From Salidesulfovibrio brasiliensis JCM 12178 (GTDB lineage: Bacteria; Desulfobacterota; Desulfovibrionia; Desulfovibrionales; Desulfovibrionaceae): a stretch of DNA of 35,139 nucleotides. The notes below the pieces were generated by a model, which was not told where the DNA came from, ran no database searches, and was given only the letters and a program-made list of their open reading frames with translations. Made by a program: the position numbers and the translations under genes. Shown here piece after piece: positions 1 to 7,934 of this stretch (positions are counted from its first letter, which is position 1; each line of letters opens with the position of its first letter). The stretch is taken from positions 1-35,139 of the forward strand of contig NZ_BBCB01000027.1 of assembly GCF_001311825.1 (NCBI RefSeq), given 5' to 3'.

Positions 1-2
1 TG

Positions 3-410
3 GCCGACGAATGGGCCGCCGCGCTGGCCGGAGAGGAACAGGATGATGTGCGCGACGAGAAGGAGCAGGAATACCTCTCCACGCAGGCGCATGACTACCA
101 GTTCACCGACATGACCGGCGAAGCCAAGGCCGGACCTGCGGACGGCTCCAAGCGCGATCTCGACTTCATTCTCGACATTCCGCTGGACGTCTCCGCGGAG
201 CTGGGCCGCACCAAGCTGCTCATCAACGAACTGCTGCAGCTCGGTCAGGGCTCGGTGGTGGAGCTGAACAAGCTCGCCGGTGAGCCGCTGGAAATCTACG
301 TCAACGGCAAGCTCGTTGCGCGTGGTGAGGCTGTGGTCATCAACGAGAAGTTCGGCATCCGGCTGACAGACATCATCAGCCCGATCGAACGGGTGAAGCA
401 GCTTGGCTAG
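3..410 (+). CDS. fliN: Flagellar motor switch protein FliN (5' end outside window)
   Basis: C-ring component at the cytoplasmic base of the flagellum, where it takes part in rotation switching and docking of the export apparatus. The visible protein opens ADEWAAALAG, a typical FliN N-terminus, then has a charged linker. The SpoA domain covers roughly the last 80 residues, with DIPLDVSAELGRTK, the loop LGQGSVVELNKLAGEPLEIYVNG and the ending GIRLTDIISPIERVKQL. The open frame runs off the left edge. The GTG at 48 would be an internal start that loses conserved residues, so the gene is treated as partial. fliO, fliP and fliQ follow on the same strand, the usual motor/export order. Family call is firm; the true start is not visible. 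Confidence 0.95.
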   Translation, partial: ADEWAAALAGEEQDDVRDEKEQEYLSTQAHDYQFTDMTGEAKAGPADGSKRDLDFILDIPLDVSAELGRTKLLINELLQLGQGSVVELNKLAGEPLEIYVNGKLVARGEAVVINEKFGIRLTDIISPIERVKQLG

Positions 411-449
411 CGAGGCTGCGGTCAACGCGACCAAGTCTGCGGCGGAAGC

Positions 450-821
450 GTGGGCAGCGCCGCCGGGGCGGCCAACCAGACCGGGTTCACGGGCGGGCCG
501 GGATTCGATACCGGCACCTCGATCCTGAGCACGGCCGGGTGGCTGGCCTTTGTGCTGGGCGTCATTTTTCTGGTCTACTGGTTGCTCAAGAGGTTTGGTC
601 CCAGCACCTTCGCAGGAGGCGGCCGGGGCGCGCTTCGCCTTGAGGAGCGTGTCTTGGTGGGTAACCAGCAGAGCATCTGCGTGGTGAAGTACAAGGAGCG
701 GACGTTTCTGGTAGGCGCGACCAACCAGAGCATCCGTTTGCTGGCGGATCTGGATAAACAGGGGCTTTCCGGGTTTGAGGAAGCGCTCTCGCAAAGCGTG
801 GTGGGTGATGGAGAGGAATAA
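450..821 (+). CDS. fliO: Flagellar biosynthesis protein FliO
   Basis: Small membrane protein that assists assembly of the FliP ring in the flagellar export gate. The 123 residues begin with a Gly/Ala/Thr-rich tail. One membrane helix (about residues 30-46, WLAFVLGVIFLVYWLL) follows. The cytoplasmic domain has the FliO pattern LRLEERVLVGNQQSICVVKYKER and FLVGATNQSIRLL. It lies between fliN and fliP and its stop overlaps the fliP start by 14 bases. The GTG at 450 is the only start in this frame after the fliN stop and lacks a good ribosome site. Another frame opens with TTG at 404 and reads a plausible FliO-like MASEAAVNATKSAAEAW, so the real N-terminus is uncertain. Confidence 0.88.
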   Translation: MGSAAGAANQTGFTGGPGFDTGTSILSTAGWLAFVLGVIFLVYWLLKRFGPSTFAGGGRGALRLEERVLVGNQQSICVVKYKERTFLVGATNQSIRLLADLDKQGLSGFEEALSQSVVGDGEE

Positions 822-1578
822 GACGCGTTCCAAGTGGTTCTGGACACTGGCCGTGCTGGCCGGGGTCCTGTTGCCGTGCGCGGCGTTTGCGCAGGAACCG
901 ACCATTCCCCGCCTGAGCATGGAGCTCGCCGCCGGTCAGGCCGAGCCCTCCGAGGTTTCCACCCTTTTGGAAATTCTCTTTCTGCTCACCGTTCTCAGCA
1001 TGGCGCCAGCCATTTTGCTGACCATGACCTCCTTCACCCGCATCATCGTGGTCTTTCACTTTCTGCGTCAGGCAATGGGCACGCAGCAGATGCCGCCCAA
1101 CCAGATTCTTGCCAGCCTCGCCATCTTCATGACCTTCGTTATCATGTATCCGGTGGGCAAGGACATGAACAATCAGGCTCTTCAGCCGTATCTTGCCGAG
1201 GAAATAACCTTCAAACAGTTCCTTGACCGTGCCCAGCAGCCGCCGCGTGAGTTCATGTTCAAGCACACGCGGGAGAAGGACCTGTCGATTTTTTATTCCA
1301 TAACCAAGGAAGACCGGCCGCAGAACAAGGAGGAGGTTCCGACCATCCTGCTCATCGCGGCTTATACCATCAGTGAGCTCAAGACGGGCTTCACCATCGG
1401 CTTCCTCATCTACATTCCCTTCCTGATCCTCGACATGGTCGTGGCCAGTGTGCTTCTGTCCATGGGCATGATGATGCTGCCACCGGTCATGGTCTCGCTG
1501 CCGTTCAAGATTCTTCTGTTCATTCTCGTCGACGGCTGGGGGCTTGTGGTCGCCTCGCTGGTCAATACGTTCCAGTGA
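808..1578 (+). CDS. fliP: Flagellar type III export gate protein FliP
   Basis: Core subunit of the flagellar export gate in the inner membrane. The protein from the ATG at 808 is 256 residues, normal for the family. It has a cleavable signal peptide (residues 1 to about 29, ending AAFA). The FliP signature is present: SMAPAILLTMTSFTRIIVVF followed by FLRQAMGTQQMPPNQ. The C-terminal half carries ELKTGFTIGFLIYIPFLILD and the Met-rich segment SMGMMMLPPVMVSLPFK. An earlier in-frame start at 775 would add eleven residues ahead of the signal peptide; 808 is preferred because the basic signal N-region begins there. Translation is probably coupled to fliO through the 14-base overlap. Confidence 0.96.
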   Translation: MERNKTRSKWFWTLAVLAGVLLPCAAFAQEPTIPRLSMELAAGQAEPSEVSTLLEILFLLTVLSMAPAILLTMTSFTRIIVVFHFLRQAMGTQQMPPNQILASLAIFMTFVIMYPVGKDMNNQALQPYLAEEITFKQFLDRAQQPPREFMFKHTREKDLSIFYSITKEDRPQNKEEVPTILLIAAYTISELKTGFTIGFLIYIPFLILDMVVASVLLSMGMMMLPPVMVSLPFKILLFILVDGWGLVVASLVNTFQ

Positions 1579-1612
1579 CGCGGCAAACGAAAACCACGGG
1601 AGAAGTGCGTCC

Positions 1613-1882
1613 ATGACTCCGGAATTTGTCATCGGCTTCGCAAGAGAAGCCATCGAGCTGACACTGAGCATCGCGTTGCCCATGCTCGGCGTGGGCATGG
1701 CCGTGGGCATCATCATCTCCATCATTCAGGCCGCGACCCAGATTCAGGAGATGACCCTGACCATTGTGCCCAAGATCATAGCGATCTTTCTTGTGCTTCT
1801 TGTTTCGTTCCCATGGATCATGGACAGGATGGTCACATACACGCGAAATCTCTTCCTGAACCTCCCGCAGTACATCCGTTGA
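1613..1882 (+). CDS. fliQ: Flagellar type III export gate protein FliQ
   Basis: Small gate subunit of the flagellar export apparatus. The 89 residues equal the family norm. It has two membrane helices, about residues 15-37 and 52-72, joined by the conserved segment QAATQIQEMTLTIVPKI. The ATG at 1613 has GGGAGAAG about eight bases upstream. An open frame starting at 1544 would add residues antisense to family expectation, so it was not used. This is the last gene of the visible flagellar operon; a hairpin follows 24 bases after the stop. Confidence 0.96.
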   Translation: MTPEFVIGFAREAIELTLSIALPMLGVGMAVGIIISIIQAATQIQEMTLTIVPKIIAIFLVLLVSFPWIMDRMVTYTRNLFLNLPQYIR

Positions 1883-1905
1883 AGCCGTCCTGAGGGCCGA
1901 AAACG

Positions 1906-1932
1906 ACGGAAGCGCTCCGAAGAGCGCTCCGT
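1906..1932 (+). terminator. Hairpin after fliQ, probable end of the flagellar operon
   Basis: Inverted repeat with right arm GAGCGCTCCGT and left arm ACGGA-AGCGCTC (one bulged A) around a CGAA loop, 24 bases after the fliQ stop. The stem is long and GC-rich, but only a weak T content follows, so it may be a transcript-end-stabilising hairpin. A second, smaller repeat (GTGAG/CTCAC, 1964-1979) precedes a T-rich stretch ending at 1990. Confidence 0.5.
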
Positions 1933-2005
1933 CATTGCGAGTGTGGCTGTATCCCTTTGGGAGGTGAGGGTGAACTCACTCTGCTCTTTTCAACGCGTCT
2001 TCGCC

Positions 2006-2044
2006 TTGACCTGGATCAATTCAACGCACTTTTTTTTCTTTTTT
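2006..2044. other. FNR-like dyad and T-tract in the fliQ/DUF4079 convergent gap
   Basis: TTGAC-CTGG-ATCAA at 2006-2019 has the length and half-sites of a CRP/FNR-family operator. It is followed at 2030-2044 by an almost unbroken T run. Both flanking genes end here, so an operator role is doubtful. The pair could instead act as a weak bidirectional terminator. No coding sequence is evident in 1883-2063. Confidence 0.25.
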
Positions 2045-2063
2045 GCCGGAGAGGGCCAGGGGC

Positions 2064-2486
2064 TTAGAACACGAAGTCCTTGAGCACCTGCCAGCCGGTG
2101 AAGAACTGCCGGATCGCCAGAACCAGCAGGGCCGCGTTGTTGGCGGCGTGCAGCAGCGGGAGAATCGTGCGCGGCTTTTTGAGCCGGTTCATGACCTCGC
2201 CGGTGACATACCCGAAGGCCAGAAGCGGCAGCATCCAGAAAGCGGTCTGCCAGTGCGGGCCTGTAATGAGCGTTGCACCCCAGAACATGCGGGCCATCAT
2301 CAGACCGCCCACCATGCCGATGGTCCAGCCGCCGATGGCCAGGCGCCCCATGAGCACGTGGCGTTTCCACATAAAGGGCACGCGTTTTCCCAGGTGATTG
2401 AAACGAAAGCGGTTGATCCCCAACAACAGGGCGTAAAGGCCCACCAGCGTTGCCAGGACTTGAAAGACGGGATGGAAATACAGCAT
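2064..2486 (-). CDS. DUF4079-like four-helix membrane protein
   Basis: A 140-residue integral membrane protein with about four hydrophobic helices. Histidines recur near the membrane faces (YFHPVF near the start, WKRHVLMGR, TGPHWQ, LLHAANN), and an Arg/Lys-rich loop NRLKKPR lies between the last helices. This resembles the DUF4079/cytochrome b561-like group, which is suspected to bind haem; that function is inferred, not shown. The ATG at 2486 is chosen because AAGGAG lies seven bases upstream. An ATG at 2504 lacks a ribosome site. It appears to be a single-gene unit, convergent with fliQ. Confidence 0.7.
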   Translation of the reverse strand: MLYFHPVFQVLATLVGLYALLLGINRFRFNHLGKRVPFMWKRHVLMGRLAIGGWTIGMVGGLMMARMFWGATLITGPHWQTAFWMLPLLAFGYVTGEVMNRLKKPRTILPLLHAANNAALLVLAIRQFFTGWQVLKDFVF

Positions 2487-2521
2487 GGCGACTCCTTGCG
2501 GCATGAATGAGAATGCCTGCT

Positions 2522-2549
2522 ACAATACCGCATTACAGCGATTGTGCAA
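2522..2549 (-). promoter_or_regulatory. Possible sigma-70 promoter of the DUF4079 gene
   Basis: On the minus strand, TTGCAC (2544-2549) and TATTGT (2522-2527) are separated by 16 bases, 36 bases upstream of the start codon. The match is moderate. A nearby TTGGCC...TTGCAC looks like a sigma-54 site but has the wrong GG-to-GC spacing. Confidence 0.35.
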
Positions 2550-2579
2550 GGGTGGCCAAAGGTTGTTGATAGAATTGAC

Positions 2580-4109
2580 CTACTGCGTATCGCGCCAGGG
2601 GTGGTAGAGGGCGGCCTCCTGCACCGGCATGTCGGCCTGCATGTAGTCGTCCAGCTCCTCTGCATGGTCGTGCCGAATAGTCTCGATGGTCTCACGGAAC
2701 CGTTCCAACGCCAGCGAGTAGAGCTGCATGTCATAGAGGTTGAAGGCCATGACCGCCTTGGTGTCCTCGCGGCTCAGGCTGTCCGGCTTTTTGGCGTTCT
2801 TGCCCACATGCGTGTAGGCGATGTCCGCCCAGCCGAATCGCTTGGCAAAGGCGAAGACGCTCTCCTTGTAGTGCTCCAGTATGCCCACCTGAATGGTGCC
2901 GTCCTTCACAAGGCTGCAAGCACGGCGGAAGTCTTTCTCGCTGCACGGCGCTTCAAGCGGAACCCCTGCGAGATACTTGGTCTGCAGGTTGTCCTGTGCA
3001 AAGCCGTTTGCCGGGTCGACAAAGTCGCGGATGGTGATGCCGTTATCCCGTATGCGGTGCCCGAGCGGATGGTTCTTGTGGTGGTAGTACATGTAATAGT
3101 TGGAGGACACCCGGTTCACCGGATGGCGCATGATGCTCACGTAGCGGCTGTTCCTAGGCATGAACGGGCTGTAAATGTGGGAGAAGTGTCCGCTGACGGC
3201 CTGAAAGCGCTGCTTGTCGCGGTAACTCAGGCAAGCGTATTGATCCACGGTGCCGCTGCGGTGCGGGTAGGCCATGTATACGCCCTCGCCGCCGTAGTTG
3301 CGCTCAAGGATGCCCTCGAAGGTGGAGCCGCCCGCCTTGGGGATGTGCAGGTGCACCAGCGGGCCTTGCGGCTTTGTGGACGGAGCACTGTCCAGAAGGC
3401 ATTCGTAGCCTGTTCCGGTAAGGGTTTCGCGAACCTCGTCGAAGTTGGCGATGGCTTCGCTCTTGGGCATGCGGTTGATCTTTTTGCTGAGGCTGTCCAG
3501 ATCGCAGGGGGGCAGGCCAAGAGAGAGGAGTATCGGGGCGAGCGTGTCTTGCGGGCTGGCTGAAAGATCATCGTAATGGACGGTGATGGAGCGTTTGGCC
3601 CGGGCGAGCTCTCCGAGCAGTCTGTCCACGCGGGTTGTGGCGGCAAGCTCGCGCAGCAAATCCTCGCCGGAAGGCATCGTCACCGCCACCTGTGGCACCT
3701 CGACCGGGGTATGCCAGACATCGGTCTGCCGCGCCCGTTCGCGAGAAAGCAGCACATCGAGACTGTTTTCGCGAATGAGATGGATGACGAAGATATCTTC
3801 GCGCAGCAGCCATGCGGCAAGGTCCTTGTGACGCTCCATCTGGTCGGCCAGCAATTTGAAGCCGACGGCCTTGTGTCCGTCGTTGAACACTGCGTCCAGA
3901 TAGTGCTGAATTAGCGTGGGCATGTCCCGGGCGTCCACCCCTCTGCCGTGCTTCTTCTCCATGGATTCAAGGAAGGCGTTAAAGCGTTCAGGCTTCTTTA
4001 CATGACTGAACAGTTCAAGATGGCAGAGCACGTCCGGGTGACTGTCCAGCAGGTTGGCGAGGTACTCGCTGCCGGTTCTTGCCTGAGTGAGGATAACGAA
4101 TTTTTGCAT
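2580..4109 (-). CDS. Tandem two-domain sulfotransferase
   Basis: The 509 residues contain two sulfotransferase-like units. Unit one (about 1-245) starts with a PAPS-binding loop, TQARTGSEYLANLL at residues 8-21, and a second phosphate site LIRENSLDVLLSR at 111-123, in the Stf0/Sulfotransfer_3 manner. Unit two (about 250-490) has HIPKAGGSTFEG from 255 and MRHPVNRVSSNYY from 327, typical of Sulfotransfer_2 enzymes acting on carbohydrates. Both P-loops look intact, so both halves could be active on a surface glycan; the acceptor is unknown. The gene starts 24 bases after a radical SAM gene on the same strand and probably shares its sigma-54-type promoter. GGGGAG lies 11 bases before the ATG. The reading frame is uninterrupted, so the fusion is not a frameshift artefact. 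Confidence 0.85.
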   Translation of the reverse strand: MQKFVILTQARTGSEYLANLLDSHPDVLCHLELFSHVKKPERFNAFLESMEKKHGRGVDARDMPTLIQHYLDAVFNDGHKAVGFKLLADQMERHKDLAAWLLREDIFVIHLIRENSLDVLLSRERARQTDVWHTPVEVPQVAVTMPSGEDLLRELAATTRVDRLLGELARAKRSITVHYDDLSASPQDTLAPILLSLGLPPCDLDSLSKKINRMPKSEAIANFDEVRETLTGTGYECLLDSAPSTKPQGPLVHLHIPKAGGSTFEGILERNYGGEGVYMAYPHRSGTVDQYACLSYRDKQRFQAVSGHFSHIYSPFMPRNSRYVSIMRHPVNRVSSNYYMYYHHKNHPLGHRIRDNGITIRDFVDPANGFAQDNLQTKYLAGVPLEAPCSEKDFRRACSLVKDGTIQVGILEHYKESVFAFAKRFGWADIAYTHVGKNAKKPDSLSREDTKAVMAFNLYDMQLYSLALERFRETIETIRHDHAEELDDYMQADMPVQEAALYHPWRDTQ

Positions 4110-4133
4110 GATGCCGAATGCTCCCCTGCCCGA

Positions 4134-5295
4134 TTAGCCGAGCGTCGCTTCGATTTCACTGATTCGTTCCCGCCGTTCATCCTCGGGCAAGGACTTCAGG
4201 TAGGTCAGGTGCGTGGTCACGGCGTGCGGGTTCTCGCGGCCACGCGTGCACTTCCTGCAGTTTTCCGGCGGGTTGTCGCTGTTGACCAGTCGCCGGAAGG
4301 TGCGGAACGGCTTGGAGTTCCAGACCTCGAAGAAGTCCTGTTTGAAGATGTTGCCCAGCGAACCTGCGCCGCCACAGCAGATGGTCACGTCCCCCTGCTG
4401 GTTGACGTTCAAGTGCTCCCATGGCTTGTAGCAGGGCGGCAATTCGGCGCAGTGCTCTTCCTCATAAGTGGAGAAGAGCGGTTGGTGCTGGAGGGCGATG
4501 CCGTACGAGGCGGCCTTCTTCATGGCCGTGATGACGTGGTAGTCGTATAGGTCCTTGTGGAAAAGCATGCTCTCGTGGTCCAGCCCGTGCTTCTCGTTGG
4601 CCACCTGCAGGTAGTTGACCTGAATCACTCGTGCGCCCACGCGCCGGGCGAGGTCCACGTAGTCGGAAAGCTGTTCGATGTTTCGGCGCATGGCGCAGAA
4701 GACCATGACCAGCATGAACTCGGGGTTGTGCTTCTTGGCCAGCATGCGCAGGTGCATGAGGTTGGAGAGCGTCTCCTCGAAGGAGAGCCCGCGCATGATG
4801 CCTCGTAGGTCTTGGGGTCGGGCGAATGGAAGGAGCAGTGCAGCGAGCGCATGCCGTTTCGCAGGCACATTTCCGAGAGTTCCGGGGTCAGGGCCTTGCC
4901 GTTGGTGAAGACCTGAAACGGCGTGTAGTATTCCCTGAGTTTTTTGACGAACTCGGGAAAGTCCGGGTTGATGAGGGCCTCGTAGGACGAGAACACGCCC
5001 TGATTGATGAAGGGCAGCAGCCCGGCAAAATTGTCCAGCCACTCCGGCTTGCGGAAGGCCTCGTCCGAGCCCTTGGGCTTGCGGCCGCTTTCGGCAAGGC
5101 AGAAGATGCAGTTTGCGTTGCAGGCCGAGGAAATGTCGAACCCAAGCGACAGGGGGCGCGCCCTACCACCGTCTGATTATTGCGGCTTTCCACTTCGCTG
5201 ACCTGCCTGTTCAGCTGTCTGGCGACGGTGAAATCCCGCTCTTCGTCATACTCTTTGCCGAAGAGTTCGCACTTCTCTTTGATGGCGACGGACAT
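4134..5295 (-). CDS. Radical SAM/SPASM enzyme (two apparent frameshifts)
   Basis: Read across two single-base gaps, this gives about 387 residues. The radical SAM cluster motif CNANCIFC (C59, C63, C66) is followed by FTNGKALTPELSEMC and a C-terminal SPASM region with the Cys cluster TICCGGAGSLGNIF and ENCRKCT. Such enzymes modify peptides or small molecules using a 4Fe-4S cluster and S-adenosylmethionine; the substrate is not predictable here. Restoring one base in the five-G run at 5152-5156 and one at 4801-4802 rebuilds the frame. The ATG at 5295 has AAGGAG eight bases upstream. It is the first gene of a pair with the tandem sulfotransferase, suggesting a joint role in glycan or flagellin decoration. 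Confidence 0.82.
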
Positions 5296-5340
5296 ATTTT
5301 TGACTCCTTGTTGTCGGAAAAGCATGCTCCGCAACAAGTT

Positions 5341-5356
5341 TGCATCATTCATGCCA
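5341..5356 (-). promoter_or_regulatory. Sigma-54 (-24/-12) promoter of the radical SAM/sulfotransferase operon
   Basis: Minus-strand TGGCATGAATGATGCA matches the RpoN consensus TGGCACG-N4-TTGCW at all but two positions. The GG and GC elements are exactly ten bases apart. Transcription would start near 5331, about 35 bases before the start codon. Confidence 0.7.
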
Positions 5357-5382
5357 CTGAATGAACGGCCCGCACCTTCGTC

Positions 5383-5937
5383 TTACCCGGCCCAGCCCTC
5401 TCCTTTCGTTGAGCAAACACGCGGGCGCGGATACACGCGGCCGGGCGCGATACGGTTGACTCCGAGTGCCACGAGCAGCATGAGCAGAGCACCGATTCCC
5501 ACCGGAAACAGCGCGTAGAGATAGCCCAGCTTGTGAATCTGCGGTCCGCCGATGACCGCGATGAGCGCGGTGGCCCCGCCGGGCGGGTGCAGGGTGTCGG
5601 TGAGTTGCATGAGCGCGATGGCCGTGGCTACCGCTGCCGGGGCCGCTATCCACACCTCGCCCCGGAACAGGGAAAAGCAGAGCACGCCCACCACCGCAGA
5701 GAGCATGTGTCCGCCCATGAGGTTTCGCGGCTGGGCAAGGGGGCTGTCCACCGCACCGTAGATGAGTACGGCAGAGGCCCCGAACGAGCCGATGATGAGG
5801 GTCAGGCCGGTGCCGTCGAGGATGAATCCGGTGATGAACGAGACCGAGGCGATGCCCGCGAACGCGCCGATCCATGACCAGAGAATCTGGGTTCGGCAGG
5901 TGACGGTGTGCCCGGTGAGAAGTGTCGCTATGCGCAT
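5383..5937 (-). CDS. HPP-family integral membrane protein
   Basis: The 184 residues have about four membrane helices. HPP-family hallmarks are GSFGASAVLIYGAVDSPLAQ (50-69), RNLMGGHMLSA and the name-giving LTDTLHPPGGATALIAV (HPPGG at 117-121). Members are poorly characterised; plant chloroplast relatives have been linked to nitrite transport. The ATG at 5937 has GGGAG six bases upstream. A perfect CRP/FNR-type palindrome lies 63 bases upstream, which would fit control by a nitrosative-stress regulator such as HcpR. The link between the palindrome, nitrite and this gene is inference. It does not obviously belong to the glycan genes around it. Confidence 0.88.
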   Translation of the reverse strand: MRIATLLTGHTVTCRTQILWSWIGAFAGIASVSFITGFILDGTGLTLIIGSFGASAVLIYGAVDSPLAQPRNLMGGHMLSAVVGVLCFSLFRGEVWIAAPAAVATAIALMQLTDTLHPPGGATALIAVIGGPQIHKLGYLYALFPVGIGALLMLLVALGVNRIAPGRVYPRPRVCSTKGEGWAG

Positions 5938-5999
5938 GGGTGCTCCCGTGTTGAGGAAAAGTCCTGCGAGACCGACTACCTCCGTTGCGTGAAGGCGTC

Positions 6000-6015
6000 T
6001 TTGACGCAGGTCAAA
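6000..6015. promoter_or_regulatory. HcpR/FNR-type operator upstream of the HPP gene
   Basis: TTTGAC-GCAG-GTCAAA is a perfect 16-base palindrome with a four-base centre, in the gap between nadE and the HPP gene (both on the minus strand). It fits the TTGAC-N4-GTCAA pattern described for the CRP/FNR-family regulator HcpR of Desulfovibrio. It is centred about 70 bases before the HPP start codon. Confidence 0.55.
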
Positions 6016-6031
6016 ACCCGACGTGAGCGAT

Positions 6032-7691
6032 CTATAGTGGCCGTTTGCAGGCCAGCGGCATGCGCCAGCCCGTTCCGAAGGAGCGGGAGGTCAGCTTGAT
6101 GCCCGGCGCAGCCTGACGGCGCTTGAACTCGGCGATGGTCACCAGCCTGAGCACCTGCGCCACCGTGTCCTTGTCAAACCCGCGTTCCACGATTTCAGGC
6201 CCGGTCAGGTGCTTTTCGATGTGCAGCGCGAGAATGGCGTCCAATACTTCATATGGCGGCAGGGAGTCCTCGTCCTTTTGGTCGGGGCGAAGTTCCGCGC
6301 TCGGCGGCTTGGTGATGATGGCTTCGGGCACTGGGTTGCCGTGGTGCTCGTTCATCCAGACGCAGAGGCGGAACACGTCCACCTTGGGCACGTCGGAGAT
6401 TACCGCGAAGCCGCCGGACATGTCGCCGTAGATAGTGCAGTAGCCCACGGCCAGCTCGCTCTTGTTGCCGGTGGTCAGCAGCAGCGAGCGGTATTTGTTG
6501 GAGAGGGCCATGAGCAGGTTGCCCCGGATGCGGGACTGGATGTTTTCTTCGGTGGTGTCCTGCGGGTAGCCTTCAAACGCCTCGGCCAGCGTGGCTCCAT
6601 GGCCTTCATGGCCGGTTCGATGGGCAGGGTCATGGTCCTTATGCCCAGCCGCCTGGCCAGTTCGAGCGAGTCGTCGATACTGCCCTGACTGGACCACGGC
6701 GAGGGCATAAGCACGCCGAGGATGTTCTCCGGCCCGAGGGCGTGGGCCGCGATGACCGCCGTGGCTGCGGAGTCGATGCCGCCGGAAAGCCCCAACAGCA
6801 CGGTGTTGAATCCGCTCTTGCGCACGTAATCGCGCACGCCGAGGACCAGCGCGTTCCAGATTTCCGAGGGCCGGTCAAAGTCGTCGTCCGCGATGGTGGG
6901 CGGGGCCACCGGGCCGCTGACGCGGGTCACGGCCACGTCGTCGGTAAAGCCGGGGCTGCGGTGCACCAGCGTTCCCGAGGCGTCGAAGCCGCAGGAACGT
7001 CCGTCAAAGACGAGGTCATCGTTGCCGCCCCACTGGTTCACATAGACGAGCGGGATGCCGTGCTTGGCAGCTACCGCGCCCAGCATCCGCTCCCGGAGCT
7101 GCTGCTTGCCAAGCGAGAACGGCGAGGCGGAGAGATTCACGATGAGGTCCGGCCCATGGGCGGCGGCCAGCTCCAGCGGGTCGTGACGATAACGGCGCGC
7201 GGGCCAGAAGTCCTTGTCGTTCCAAGCGTCTTCGCAGACCGTCACGGCTATGGTGCGGCCCCCTGTGTGCATGATCGACGCGGACCCGTCGTGCTCTGGT
7301 GCGGGTTCGAAGTAGCGGGCTTCGTCAAAGACATCGTAGGTGGGCAGAAGGCTCTTGCGGAACCGCTTGCGGATTTCGCCGCCTTCCAGCAGAATGCGCT
7401 GTTGTAGGCGGCACGGGCGCAGTCCGGTCCGCACGGCTCGGGGCAGCCCACGATGAGCGGCGGCCCGTCCTTCAGTGCCTCGGCAATGCCCTGCGCCGTT
7501 TCCACGGCGCGGCGTACGAAGGCTTCGTAAAAGAGCATGTCGCGCGGCGGATAGCCGCATACCGCCAGTTCCGGGGCGACGCACAGCTGAGCGCCCTGCG
7601 CCGCGGCCTCTTGCGCGGCCTCGACGATCATGGCGGCGTTGCCGTCCATGTCACCCACCACGGGATTGATCTGAAGGATGCCGATGTTCAT
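6032..7691 (-). CDS. nadE: Glutamine-dependent NAD+ synthetase (two apparent frameshifts)
   Basis: It amidates nicotinic acid adenine dinucleotide to NAD+ using glutamine. The N-terminal nitrilase-type glutaminase runs from MNIGILQINPVVGDMDGN, with the catalytic triad Glu in APELAVCGYPPRD (E41), Lys in FRKSLLPTYDVFDE and Cys in VTVCEDAWND. The synthetase half has the pyrophosphatase loop LLGLSGGIDSAATAV, then LLTTGNKSELAVGY, YGDMSGGFAVISDVPK and SFGTGWRMPL near the end. About 553 residues result when one base is restored near 7395-7400 and one near 6593-6596. The ATG at 7691 matches the conserved N-terminus; no strong ribosome site is visible. This is a housekeeping gene flanking the glycan region. 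Confidence 0.93.
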
Positions 7692-7859
7692 GAGCCGCTT
7701 GTACGCCAAACCGTATGGCGGGGCAATCCTTGACCCTTTCCTGCCGCATCAGGACAGGAAGAACCTGCCGTCGCCGCAAAGCCGGGACGCGCTCATCTCT
7801 CCGGTTTTGCATTTTCTGCCAATATGTTATGTGGGTTTGCAGCACATGGTCCACCTGCT

Positions 7860-7875
7860 TGGCCCCGATCTTGCC
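7860..7875 (+). promoter_or_regulatory. Sigma-54 (-24/-12) promoter candidate for galE
   Basis: TGGCCCCGATCTTGCC has TGGC, TTGC and the required ten-base GG-to-GC spacing. It lies 60 bases before the galE start codon. It is weaker than the other four candidates because the -12 element ends in C. Confidence 0.5.
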
Positions 7876-7934
7876 TTGAAACCGGGGCTGCGGCATGACC
7901 GGGCGGCGCGAACACGATTCTTCAGGAAGAGGCA

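Noticed and set aside
586-1725. A 379-residue open frame on the minus strand
   Set aside because: Antisense to fliO, fliP and fliQ, which are unmistakable.
2544-2560. Sigma-54-like TTGGCC...TTGCAC before the DUF4079 gene
   Set aside because: Only eight bases separate GG and GC; ten are required.
7722-7737. Sigma-54-like site on the minus strand before nadE
   Set aside because: Spacing is right, but the -24 element matches only GG and a housekeeping gene is an unlikely target.
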